DNA from: Medicago truncatula
Taxonomy: Eukaryota; Streptophyta; Magnoliopsida; Fabales; Fabaceae
NCBI RefSeq assembly: GCF_003473485.1
Contig: NC_053048.1
Span: forward strand, 49,535,755-49,599,754
Direction of reading: 5' to 3'
Length of the DNA stretch: 64,000 nucleotides
In this document: positions 34,710-46,349 of the stretch, in pieces
Position numbering within the stretch: the stretch's first letter is position 1
How the letters are laid out: every line of letters starts with the position of its first letter
The notes under the pieces: model-generated
What the model was told of the DNA's origin: nothing
Seen by the model: only the letters and a program-made list of their open reading frames with translations
Database searches by the model: none
Program-made: the position numbers and the translations under genes

Positions 34710-37623
34710 TGTACATATTTCCCAAATTTAATAGAGCTAGCTTTCACTTTGATTGAGCTATTGCTTCACATTGTTTTCAATTATAGAGACATTTTATAAA
34801 TGTTGTAGTGAAACTTGATATATTTTGGTGCGGTTTCAAATCTGCAATACCCCCTCCTTAGTATTTGTTTTGTGAATTTTGTTGGTAGGCTCTCTAAAAC
34901 AAAATTAAAAAAATTATGGTTAGCTATAACTCAAAAGATTATATAGAGTTTTGGTGTTCAACATTGAAATAGTTGCAGTCCTTTTGGGTCAATTAAAATT
35001 GTCACGATGCTCATGATATAGTTATCACCAACGCTCGTATATGATAATTAATTGAGAAAATATCTAACGAAATTTCGTTTCAGGTCTCAATTCAAGTCAA
35101 GGTAAACAACTTTTTAGAAAAACTAGTATAAATTTTACGAGTGAGCCAACTGTATAAAAAATTTAAATTAAAACGAACAACACTTCAAGAAGTTCAATCC
35201 ATTCATAATTAACTTTGTACCAAATAGACTATAGCAAACTCTTTTTCAATGTAAAGAACTAAACCATTTGCAAAAAGGCTTCTTTAAAAAAAAAACATTT
35301 GCAAGAAGCTGATAGTCTATTTTCATTTGGAAGAAGCTGGTAGTCTATTTTCATTGATAGTCTATTTGCAAGAATGTAAGTTTCACAACAAGACGAATGA
35401 ACTTATTAATTGTCGGCGTGAAAATTTGTTCCTTCTAAAAAATAATCTTGAAAGATCAAGCTAGATTTTAGGTCCTTAGTTGATATGTTTAAGGATACAA
35501 GCATTCTATGAAAGTGCAAGAAACATATGCAGTAAGTTGGTAAAGTAAAATGTATAAAGAAAAAAGGAAAAATGTGCACATAGTGTGCAGAGATAAAAAT
35601 TTGAAAAGGAAATTATAAGTTAGTTGCATACATCGTTCTTTTAACGGTGTCAATAACGTATGTTATTCTGTGATAGAGTGTATTTATCTGTTGAGTATAG
35701 TTTTAAAGAACGAAAATAAACTCATTTGTATGAAATTTGATTTTACAATTGATAGATAAGACAATAAACGAACTCCTATGTTGCATGATGTCATGTGTCT
35801 TCTACTTCTCAAAAGTTTTCTTGTGCAAGTTTTCTCTTCAAATTTAAGTTTTTGGCATTGAAAAACCTATAACTACTGATTTGAAAAACTTCTTAGATAA
35901 ACTTTATATAACTCATTTTAGAAGTTATGTAATTTGAAATATTTCGAGCAACTCTGATGTTACTTGTAATTGTCTTCTTCGAAATCGCAGTCTTTAAATT
36001 CTTACTTGTTCTTGATATTCGAAGATAGTGATCATAGTTTGCTTGAAACACTTTATTCAAAATTCGCACATAACATCAATTTTTATTTAGGCTTCTACAA
36101 ATTTTTGGCAAATATATTTTGTTTGGGAGAACTACAATGATATTATTCGGATGTCTAATATAAAAGTATACTTATTTTTTTACAGAAGACGCTCATTTAA
36201 ATTAGAGAAGGGTGAAAATGAGGAAATGCATATGCAATGGTTATTTTCTCTTATTAGTTTCTTCAACTCTGAGATCTAAGGGCAAAGGCATAAGCAAAAT
36301 CCAGTGTTATCAATTAGACAATTCAAATGAGACATTAACCAACCACTTAGTCTGTTCCATTTGACAGGCACCAAAATACCTTACGGTCAGCAAATATGAT
36401 GTTGAAATCAAAGTATGAAAGCAGCACCAACTACATTGTTATGCTAATATATTATTATTTTTTTAAGTATGTTTTGGTGTGCCACACCACATGTTACGGA
36501 TGTTGATTTATGAGTTTTGACATATTTAATAACTAACTATTACACGTACCAACTTTCTTAGTCTCTTTGAAGATATCTGATATTTCTCAATCACCAAAAA
36601 ATTAATTAAGTACACTAGAAATACTCAAGCCTGCTAGTGCATATGCTCCTAGCGGTAATAACAGAATGAGATTACTGTTTTGACGTATACTTAGTGTGTC
36701 TTTTGCCTCTAGGTGACAAAACTTGTTTTTAATCAAATTGATTCTGATTTTGGCTATGAATCTATGATTTAGTTTGAATATAGAGATGTGCTATATCAGG
36801 CGAAAAAAACACAGCGAAAGTTTCACCAAATATCAATTGGCCAATCATAAAATACATGGGGAAGTGGTGGGGTACATGGGAAGTTGTTTTAGAAAGCACA
36901 ACGCTCTTGAAAAATTCGCGTGTCATTTTTTCGAGATATTAAGCTTTTTCCTTGAATATATGTGTGTAAAATTGAGTTAGTAAATAAATCATTTATATAT
37001 ATAATCATATAAATAAAATCAATTTAATTGAGAGCAACCAAACACATCAAAACAAATTTTACACTATTATAATCAATTTTAGGTAAAATTCATGCATGAT
37101 CCTCAGTTGATTAATACTTTAAAAATGTTCAAAACTCAAATGAGGATTTGATAGTATAGATCATAATAATCATCCTCATTTTTACAATTGAAATAATGAC
37201 TTAATTAATGTTAGTATGATTAAAACAACGGAAAATAAATATATAACTCGTATTAAATTGATTTCAATCAAATCACCATCATAGTGACCATGTTTAAAAT
37301 TTCAAATAATTTTGGTGTTGAACTGACCTCAATGTTAACTCTAAAAAAATGGGACTAAACATGCATTTAGAAATGAATTAATTAATACTCTAGTCATAGT
37401 ATTCAAAAGTAAGAAAGTGACTCTTTAATTTTTTATGTAATAGCCCTTATCATGTCATGTTATTTTAGCCAAAGATAATGCTATAAGTCAGTATTACTTC
37501 ACCTTGCACAATAGCCAAGTCCTCTTATACATAGCACCCATCATATATCTATATCCCTCCCTTATATCTTATCTTTCTGAAATTAATGTTCCTTTGAGGT
37601 GATTTAGATTTACAACTAACAAG
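34710..37623. other. Region between the SAUR copies
   Basis: Sequence to about 35110 is the downstream flank of copy 1, also seen after copy 2. From about 36320 the upstream flank of copy 2 resembles that of copy 1. Between 35270 and 35370 there is a short tandem repeat containing TAGTCTATTTTCATT. Copy 2 has extra AT-rich sequence at about 36700-37370 absent from copy 1. No further gene. Confidence 0.55.
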
Positions 37624-38016
37624 ATGTTAGGGAAAAAGATTGTATCGATCAAGAAACTTGCAAAAAAGGTAAAGGTTATAGGTAGAGTTGACTCTGACCC
37701 TGCTCACTTTAAGTTGTTGAAGGAATATAAGGAAGAAGAAAAAAATCCAACCACAAAAAAAGTTGGGTCCAAAAAAAGTGGTGTTTTTGCACTATATGTT
37801 GGGGATGAACGACAGAGATACGTGGTTCCAACCCAGTTCCTCTCACATCCATTATTCAAGATGTTGTTGGAGAAAGCATACAATGAATTTGGATTTGAAC
37901 AGAGGAATGGCTTGGTAGTTCCATGTAGTGTTTCAGCATTTCATGAAGTGGTTAATGCTATAGAATGTAACAATTGTAAGTTTGACATGGGAAATATTTT
38001 TGATGAATTGATTTGA
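37624..38016 (+). CDS. SAUR family protein, copy 2
   Basis: This is a tandem paralogue of the SAUR at 33370, also 130 codons plus stop with no intron, and starting MLGKKIVSIKKLAKKV. The proteins differ at roughly a dozen positions, mostly in the acidic/basic linker (about 38-52) and a few in the domain (YVGDERQRYVVPT, QFLSHPLFKMLLEKAYNEFGF). The frame is intact and most differences are conservative, so both copies may be functional. About 100 bp of upstream sequence, including the TATA-like region, is shared, so their basal promoters should be alike; further upstream each copy has its own insertions. Confidence 0.93.
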   Translation: MLGKKIVSIKKLAKKVKVIGRVDSDPAHFKLLKEYKEEEKNPTTKKVGSKKSGVFALYVGDERQRYVVPTQFLSHPLFKMLLEKAYNEFGFEQRNGLVVPCSVSAFHEVVNAIECNNCKFDMGNIFDELI

Positions 38017-38761
38017 AGTAAGTGCATATATCATATCACACACTAATACTCTTTCATTTTTTGGGGTATTAGGACATATTTCAGTCTAGCTATAATTTGA
38101 TCACAGAAGTTGTAGTAATGCATATATCTCTAAATACAATAGAGCTAGCTTTCATTTTGATTAAGCTATTGTCACAAACTGTTTTCAATTATAATGATCT
38201 AATTCTATAGATTAGCGATATGATGAAGTTTTCAAAGTTTGCCTATCAATTATGATCAGTTGCAGTTGCTGTGTTCGTTATTGGAAGGAGTAACCGGAGG
38301 TATCAAAAGATAGAGAAATTTAAAGAGTGTTCTTGAAGCGTTAGTTAAGAAGATAAAAATAAAAATATTGTGTTGAAAAATAGTAAAAAATAATGAATTA
38401 ACTTTTTAAAAGTCAAAATATTGTTAAATTCAATGCAAACATATTACTTTTGATTTTGTTAATAAGTATCCTTGTTAGCATAATCTATAATCATATTCTG
38501 CTATTGGATATGTGTAAAATATGTCGTCTTTTAAGTAGAGTTCAAATAGCAAAAGATTGAACATCTAATATATTTGAGCGTGGGGTCGAATCCGCAATAC
38601 CTTCTCTACTGAGTGTTTGTGAATTTTGCAGCAGGGTCATTGAAAAAAATTAGGCCTAATTATAGCCCAAAATTTAAAGTGCAGAAACTAAACAATGAAT
38701 AGTTGAGAAAGTGATACGATTATCATGATCAGCAACTGCTAGTATAAGTAAATTTATCTAA

Positions 38762-38943
38762 GAGAAATGATATTTGTACAATCATTTTTATACAATTTTT
38801 GTAACAACTTTCCCTCTCATATTCATATTATGTTTTTACTCTCTCTCTGTTGTTTTGGTTTTTGTGCCAATACCTCTTTTTCTTTGTAAAATTATGGTTT
38901 TCTCAAAAGTTATCAATTAAATGGTTGTTCAAATAACACAATT
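38762..38943. mobile_element. Small TIR element, 182 bp, downstream of SAUR copy 2
   Basis: The left end GAGAAATGATATTTGTACAA and the reverse-complemented right end AATTGTGTTATTTGAACAAC form an imperfect inverted repeat. ATTTATCTAA is present on both sides (38752-38761 and 38944-38953). A second copy of the same family lies at 41444-41610. Confidence 0.75.
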
Positions 38944-38953
38944 ATTTATCTAA

Positions 38954-40132
38954 AGTATCCAACGAGATTTTGTTTCGGTTCTTTTTTTTTTTACAATTAA
39001 AAAATACTTTTATTAATCAAAATTCAACAACATCAATGCATATACACTATCCATCTTCTATAAAAGATCGTAGAGAGACCATATATACTACTCCCGCCAT
39101 CCCATAATGCGTGTGAAATGAGCAAATGACGTGGTTAATTCGGGAGGGAGGAAATACTCATGTGCTAGAAAGTTGGACAAGGCAACACAAACAATATTCT
39201 TCTCGTACAAGTGACACCAAATTTAAGTCTTAACAACTAACAACATCACCAAAACTTCCAGGTCTTGGAACATCTCCAGTGGAAGAGCTTATCTTGATTG
39301 CTTATGATACTTTTTGTGGGCCCAAACTGCCACATTGCATCTAAGCAATCTCTAAGCAATTTTAATCATTTTTACTTCAATGCTCAAACTTTACTCATAT
39401 AATCTCAATTAATCATAATTAAAGATGTATGGACAGAATCACAACACCCGGCCCCAAAAAAGGACCAAACATCATAAAGTACAAATTGTCACACCTATTC
39501 AAACCATTCCACATAGACTTCAATTCTCAAGTCAAGATAAACGGTTTCTTTGGATTGACCATTATTGCATGACTAGCTTCTGTGTTGTAGAGACGCTTAT
39601 TTGAGTTAGAGAAGGGTGAAAGTAAGCGGATTGTTATTTTCAACTTTGAGATCTTCAAAATCTTCTTATCTTAATATTTTATACCATTAAATATTGAGGA
39701 AGATACATTTTTCTTTAATGTTTAAACGCCTATGTATAATAGATGAGTCAGAAATTTTGAATAATAAGAGTTTTAAATTATATAATTTGTAGCATTTGAT
39801 ATATATTACATTTCGTTTTTAAAAGAAAAAATATACATCACAATTATTCGCCACTATTTGTCATTTTTTGAAAATGTGCGTTGAATAATTTTATCATTTT
39901 AAATCTCAACAAAAACATCTCTTTTTATTTAAGTAAACAAGCAATTATTTATCGATTGATCTTTGATGCGATTTCGCAATTCATTCTTGATGAAAAAAGA
40001 ATGAGAAATGCTTAACTACACGACACTGATTGTCGTCAAACAAGCACGAATGTACCGCAACATACAATTTCCTATTTGATTTGGTTTTTTATTTGTTAAC
40101 TTTTATTTTTGGTTTGCGTGTTTTGTTTTTTA
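38954..40132. other. Downstream flank of SAUR copy 2 with an extra insert
   Basis: The stretch from about 38980 to 39517, starting with a poly(T) run, interrupts sequence that is continuous in the first SAUR block (CGTTTCAGGTCTCAATTCAA near 35080). It looks like a minus-strand retroposon fragment but I found no clear target duplication. From about 39590 the sequence resembles the region at 36180, the start of the copy 2 block. No gene. Confidence 0.45.
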
Positions 40133-40875
40133 TAAGCTAAATACACATCGGGTCATTTAATTTAACATTTATATTAGATTAATCCTTTTTATATTTTTTA
40201 AATTTTTAAATGGTCATATATGTTGGTAAAAATGAATAAGCTAGTCCTTAATTTTTATTTTTTTTACCAAATTGATCCATTTTTAATCCAACTTTGTTGA
40301 AAAATGCTCCCATAAGGTAAAATGTTTAAAGTGTTTATGACGGCACAAAACATGATTACCGACATACATTTTTTTCTTATTGTTTTTAAGTTTAATTTTA
40401 ATTCTACGGATAAATACTTCCTCAACTATATTAAAAATTTAATCTGCAATTTTTTTTCAAATTAATCCTGAATAATACACTTATGAATTCGTTCCATGAG
40501 CTTAGCTCATTTGGTAAGGGATAATGCACAATATGTGCAGGGGTTGGGGTTCGAACCCCGGATACCCGACTTATTCATCTTTATGGTGAATTTCCCTAGC
40601 CACTAGACTATTTAACCAAAAAAAAAATCACTTATGAATTCTAGTTTTGTGAGCAATAAATTTAAACTTACCAACTTAGCATTAAACGTCAACATAAATA
40701 TTTTTTAATTGAGGTTGATGAAAAAATGTTAATGGTGCATACATTGTATGACTTAAAACGACTAGGTGCACACTTTTATTAACATAAAAAATTAATTTAA
40801 AACTAAAAAAGTTAAAAAAAAAAAATTAATCCAATAAAAACGTTAAACTTAAAGAACCTCATGACGTAAGTGATA
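40133..40875. mobile_element. Candidate TIR element hosting a SINE
   Basis: The left part (ATTTAATTTAACATTTATAT, then TAGATTAATCC) and the reverse-complemented right part (TTTAAGTTTAACGTTTTTAT, then TGGATTAATT) form an imperfect inverted repeat of about 45 bp. The interior carries the SINE at 40491-40628. Edges are approximate and no target duplication was confirmed. Confidence 0.45.
40491..40628 (+). mobile_element. tRNA-derived SINE, 138 bp
   Basis: The head has an A-box-like TTAGCTCATTTGGTAAGG and a perfect B-box GGTTCGAACCCC, and the element ends in a run of A. CACTTATGAATTC flanks it on both sides (40478-40490 and 40629-40641), a perfect 13-bp target duplication. Confidence 0.9.
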
Positions 40876-41443
40876 TTTTTTATACGATTAAAATGATGAG
40901 AAAGATTTAAGGGTTTTAAGGGAAAAAAATAAAATTAAAACAAGATAAATAACTTAGACATAATAGTCATTCTATAAAACTATCTACAGATTTTTTTATT
41001 TTTTTTTCATGAAGAGCTACTAAATCAAGTTATTTATATAGGAACAAAATAAGCTTTTACATGGAATTGTGCTTGTCGTGCTATATGGCCTGTCGTGCCA
41101 TATAGCATACCATTGCTTAGGGACAAGGAGAAATAAGTAATTTTACTTATAGCTGACTGCTGATGCATGGTGAAAGTGATTGTGTAGTGTTACTATTTAG
41201 ACAGTGGATTAATTTACTCAACGCCAAAACAATTCAATTTTGAAATTGATGGTACATTGACTGTAACGTGTATTAACTAGACAGTGGATTTTAGTTTAAT
41301 CTATCAGCAGTCTTCAACGGACCTCTTTATGGGAGAGATATTGATCATTGAATGAAAATGGAACGGGTAGCTCAATCCAACATTACATCACTGTGTGACG
41401 CACTATTACTATCAATCAAAGATGAAAGAACTGAGGTTTTACT

Positions 41444-41610
41444 ATGATATTTCAACATCCACTTTCTTACAACTTTCTTTCTCATAATCATATTTTTTTT
41501 TACTTTATCTCTCTATTGCATTGGTTTTCGTACAAATGCCTACTTTTCCTTTATAAATTATGGTTGTCTCAAAAGTTGTCAACCAAATGGTTGTTCAAAT
41601 AACACTCATC
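41444..41610. mobile_element. Small TIR element, second copy of the 38762 family
   Basis: The interior matches the element at 38762 (shared pieces include AAAGTTGTCAACCAAATGGT-like and TGGTTGTTCAAATAACAC). TTTTACT occurs on both sides (41437-41443 and 41611-41617). Confidence 0.65.
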
Positions 41611-41939
41611 TTTTACTCTACGAAATCATTAATAAAAGATAAGATGTTTATCCCCAAAAAAATTTAATGTATATTTTTCTAAAATTGTCAGTGATTATCG
41701 ACCTTGTGAATGTGCATTAACTTTTTCTTTGCACACTTTCAATCAATCACCACTACAATTTTTCAAAACAATGTATCTCACATTCTTTGCACCGAGATCA
41801 ATCATATTTGAGGCATTTAAGTGGATATTTGTATGTTGTTTCGTTAGTTGTGGAAGTCTAGCACATTTCGCCATATCCGATCTTGTTGTCTAAACTATTT
41901 GTAGAATAGTCGGACTATCCACAATGATGGATATTTCAC

Positions 41940-42090
41940 ATTATTGGAGAAAATTCAAATCCTACATCTTATAGATAAAACTCTAAATAAAAGTTTATAA
42001 AGAAGAGACACTCTTCACCTTATGAACCAATTTGGTAAGGATGAGTTAGACTTCAAATTTTAACATGGTATCAGAGCTGGTCGAATTCAA
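41940..42090 (+). repeat. LTR-retrotransposon relic with primer-binding site
   Basis: The sequence runs through an LTR-end-like stretch (ACACTCTTCACCTTATGAAC) to AACA followed by TGGTATCAGAGC, the initiator-Met tRNA primer-binding site of many Copia elements. No polyprotein is present nearby, so only the junction of an LTR and internal region survives. Confidence 0.5.
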
Positions 42091-42135
42091 GGATCATCTA
42101 CGCACCAAGTATCGGATAGATAAGACTCTTGTAAG

Positions 42136-42512
42136 GATGAGTTAGACCCCGAATTAAACTCCAAATTCCAACGCACATATTACCTTCAACTTCTTAAAAT
42201 ATCCTTGATTCTAATGAGTTAGACCCCGAATTAAACTCCAAATTTCAACACACATATTTACCATCAACTTCTTAAAATATCCTTGATTCTAACAAATTAA
42301 AAAAGATAAACATCTTCATTTCTCGTATACCACCACCACCACAAATCGGGCACTTTCATTTTTAGAGAGATGTGGGAGAGCTATTAAACATCATGCATAT
42401 GAGTTAGACCTCAAATTAAACTCCAAATTTCAACACATATTTACCTTGAACTTCTTAAAATATCCTTGATTTTAACAAATTAGAAAAGATAAACATCTTC
42501 ATTTCTCGTATA
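42136..42512. repeat. Three direct repeats of about 80-115 bp
   Basis: Copies at 42136-42216, 42217-42331 and 42400-42512 share GAATTAAACTCCAAATT, CAACTTCTTAAAATATCC and TTGATTCTAA-type blocks; the second and third also share AAACATCTTCATTTCTCG. The first two are head-to-tail. They follow directly on the LTR relic. Confidence 0.75.
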
Positions 42513-42747
42513 CTTATATGACTTCGTAAAAAAGAAAATAGTATGATCCTGCTAAACATTATAGGAGTTTTCTCATCATCATAGACGAACATTTTTTAAA
42601 GAAATATATTAAAAAGTGCAATAAATTTTATATAGTAAAGTTCAGAAAAGTAAAATACAAATTGACCAAATATGCAGATGATGAAGTATAACGACATAAC
42701 TCATTGACAAAAGCCATAACCGTAAATTTGAAGGTGTTACACATTTC

Positions 42748-45435
42748 TCAATATTCCTCGTAAGTTTTTCCACCTTCAATAAGAATAGCCTTCATCTTGT
42801 TAATAAGCTCTTGCATTTGTTCTCTAGCGTGCAACGGGGCTGGATACACGCACACACAATCTAGCCTTCCATCCCTTATGGTGTCAAAAATACCCATAGA
42901 TGGTCCCAAACCATGAACCGAAGCACACCCCATGTAGTCCTCTACTCCAACCTCTTGTTGCATCATGCCGTCGTCGTCAACCACCGTGTCCTCAAACACC
43001 GACATTATGGATGTTCTTAAGGATGATGTCAAACCAGGGTTCTCTATGGCCTTGGACATAAGAAAGTTCATGTCAGCCATGTCCGTAAAGTGCTTGTCAT
43101 TGTTCTTAGAGTTGGCAAATGCTCCATAAGTTCTCTTGGCTAGTTCCCAAAGACTTTCTCCCCCTTTGATCACGTGGTTGTTGAGGATGGCAGCGTGATA
43201 AAATCCTATACATTGAAACATATGCACCTATCAATATTTCTAAATCATCATATATTACAAAATATAAATTGTTGAATATATTTTTAGTCTTCTAAATTTT
43301 TAAATATTTGTTTTTTAGTCTCTATAGAAACATTAAATTACAAGAAGTCTTTTTTTTTTTTTTTTTAGATAGACGAAATGGCAAAATCATTATAAACTCA
43401 CACACATAAGTGGAGGTACCGGAGTTCAAACCCCGATCATGGCATCCGGCCTAACAATTTCGGCATTTTGCCAATTGAGCTAGGACTTATGGATTTTACA
43501 AGAAGTCTTATACATAACTTTCTCCTTCCTTCAAAAAGAAAAACTTTTAAATTAACACTTTACATCTATGATGAAAGTTAAATATTTTTAACCAAAGTAA
43601 CCTCGTGTATCAAGGAAATTGATCTCTATACATAAAGTTGTTTTTGAAAAATAAAATAAAAATGTTAACGAATGTCTATAGGCATTGTTTAACGAATCAA
43701 AAGAAATGACATATTTGTAAATATATTTTGTGTTAAAGTAAACGACTCTTTCAATTTAATGGAAAGTAATTGATAAAATATTTTTAAAATATTATTCCCT
43801 CTTTTTTTTTTGTTAGTGGATGAAGGGGTAAATCATTTTAAATTCACATACAATTGTAAGGTTCTGAGTAAAGACATTCAATCGAACAATATCGCATTGC
43901 CAATTGAGTTAATTTTTACGAACTTACATACTTTTTTTTAATACGTAAATTATGTATACTTTAATGAATTTTGAAAGAAAAAAAAAAATCAATTTTTTTC
44001 ATTTTTTAGATTCCTTAAAAAAATCATTCAAAAGTTTTTAATGCAACATTTATGCCTGTACGCAAAGTTCTGCTTGCTGTTACTATAAATAGTACACTAC
44101 CAGCTGCAGTGTCAGTTTTTCTTTTTACGAATAAGGAATGAATGTTGATTGGTCAGTTGTATATAAGTACTGAACTTCTGTTTCCATATCCATATTAATG
44201 GTTCTAGATCAAGAATTATTACTCTAATTACCATAAATCAATTTTCTGTCCTCATAAACAAAAAGTTTAGTACAAAATTTAGTAAATGCAAGTGATAAAC
44301 ATACCAAAATTGTGATTTGAGAGAGGTGGGTCAAGAGTGGACCGGCAATCAGTGAGGGTAATAATCCCGTACTTCTTAGAACTATTAGTCTTGTTGCTAT
44401 GTGCAGCCATTAATCCCGCTGCAGTTATTGCTCCACACAGCTTAATCCTACTCTGCTTACAACCCTGAAATAGTACAAATTTCATTTCACACATACAAAT
44501 ATCAAATTAATTGGTAAAAGAGAGAGAGAGGGGGGGAAAAATATAAGCTCATATGTTTGATATCACTTTGGTTAACAAGAATCGCTATAATTTTGAAGAA
44601 GCTACAATATGAGGTTTTGAAAAAATCATGGTGATTCGCGGTACCAAACATAAAATAGATTAGGGCTTACATCTAAAACCCTCTTGGTGTCAGTTTGATT
44701 GAGTTGCATTCTAACCACTTGTGAAAACCTAGCATTTTTTGTATCATTAAATTTCAAATTAGTAAACCTAAAAGAATTAACAGAGTAACTAAGCACGTCT
44801 AAACCACGCGCCCAAATATGTTTCTTCCCTTTACGACCAGGAACAAGATCCTCAATCGCCAAAGGAACAACATCCTCAACAACAACAACATTCTCCTCTT
44901 TTTCCTCATCTTTCATCAACACAAGCAACTCCCTCAAAAGTGAAACCGCAGTTGTTCTATCACATGCTGCAACATGAAGTCTCATAACCACCACCCATGT
45001 TTTTTCATCAGGCATAGCATAAATGCTAGCAACAAACATGTCAGTATCAATACCGGTACGATCTTGCCATGTGTTACGGTTCAGTTCATGTTCCATGATT
45101 TGTTGCAACGGTGAAATAGAAACAGTGTCGTTTTTGTTTTTTGCAAGAATGTTGGAAGTGACATTGATGTTGTGAGACTCGATTTTGATGAAAGGAGTGT
45201 GAGATGTAAGAAAGGAGAAAGTAGTGTCTGTGGATGATGATGATGTGTGGAGTTTTGATCTGAGGATAGGATGGGAATTTTGTAGTTTGTGGAGTGAGGT
45301 TTGAAAACGGGAAATATCAATGGGTTTTGTGATGAGTAGTGATAAAACTGCAATGCCGGTGCCACCACGAATGGCTTTGCACCAGCTACATTCTGTGCCA
45401 CCAACATTACGACCTTTTGTTTCAACCGTCGACAT
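42748..45435 (-). CDS. Condensation/CAT-fold acyltransferase-like protein (uncharacterised)
   Basis: The substrate is unknown. Three exons join in one frame (460 codons plus stop): 45435-44671, 44464-44305, 43205-42748. The N-terminal region has LHKLQNSHPILRSKL, the pattern of condensation or alcohol-acetyltransferase domains of the chloramphenicol acetyltransferase fold. The active-site-like segment is MRLHVAACDRTTAVSLLREL (151-170). It has H154 and D159 four residues apart: compared with the HHxxxDG consensus, the second (catalytic) His appears to be Val155. The central part has KLCGAITAAGLMAAH (a common 'xLCGAL' element), and the C-terminus has GLGPSMGIFDTIRDGRLDCVCVYPAPLH. The BAHD DFGWG motif is absent, so it is not a BAHD enzyme. 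The region 190-205 is Glu/Val-rich. Intron 2 carries SINEs. Family-level call is fairly safe; activity is doubtful. Confidence 0.82.
43350..43495 (-). mobile_element. SINE in intron 2 of the acyltransferase-like gene
   Basis: On the minus strand it starts with an A-box-like TAGCTCAATTGGC, has a B-box-like GGGGTTTGAACTCC region, and ends in a run of A. TTACAAGAAGTC flanks it on both sides (43338-43349 and 43496-43507). Confidence 0.82.
43805..43930 (-). mobile_element. Older SINE copy in the same intron
   Basis: It resembles the SINE at 43350: a poly(T) run on the left, then a degraded B-box region and GCATTGCCAATTGAGTTAA at the right. The internal sequence is more decayed and no target duplication is clear. 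Confidence 0.5.
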
Positions 45436-46330
45436 AATAGTTAAGCTAGCTACGTAAGTGCGGAATGTGTTTTCACGTTGAGTTCAATCTTTGTGTTAGT
45501 TCAATGTTTATTTATAGCACTAACAATGACTCAGTGAGATGCATAATAGTTGGATGGTGAGATAGTTGGATAGTCTTTAATACTTACACTAGCTTTCTTG
45601 TTGCGTCATGAGCTAAACAATTGATCACTCTCATTTCTTAGTTAATGTCATCAACTACCATGTGGATAGTGTTGCACCTTTTACTTTACACTCTTATTTC
45701 TTTTGAATTAAACATATTTTACCGTTAAAATCAATACTATTAATTTTTTATTAAATAACTGTGTAAAACTTAAAAGATACACATAATTTAAGACAAATGA
45801 AGTAATATACATACGGACACACATTGTAATGTTCAAGTTTTTCAACCGTCAAAAAATTAAAAAGTTTTTCAACCATAATAGAATTCATTTGAATCGTAAA
45901 TTACAACCATTGGAAGAGCGTTCACGGTGATTTTGGTTTAATCACGAACTAATGTTTAATCTACCTGTTTGGGGGCTAAAAAACATAACGACCGTAAATG
46001 CATTTTTTTTACAAAATAACGACCTTAAATACATGTGTTGGGGTAAACTAAAAAAATACATAGTAGATTTTAAAAATGCAAGGACTTTGGAAGAAACTTG
46101 AAGAAAATACCATGAAAGCAAGTAATTTTGAAATAAATAAATGAAAGTAAGGACTCCTAAAGTAAATTGCACTAAAAATAATCGATACAAAGGTAAATTT
46201 ATTTGAAAACTGATGTGAATTATAAGCAACAAAAAAAAAATGTAAATTTTGTTGAAAATTAAATGCTCGAAAAGTAAATGACACGAAGCTAAATTGCTAG
46301 AAATGTAAATACGAAAAAGAAACGGTTTAA
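45436..46330. other. Acyltransferase upstream region, AT-rich
   Basis: This holds the presumed promoter of the acyltransferase-like gene (minus strand). Beyond it the sequence is A-rich with no gene recognised. Confidence 0.5.
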
Positions 46331-46349
46331 ACTTAAAGATTAAATTGAT

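Noticed and set aside
42136-42512. A CRISPR-like array
   Set aside because: Only three copies, unequal length, no regular spacers, and the host is a plant; they look like retrotransposon-derived direct repeats.
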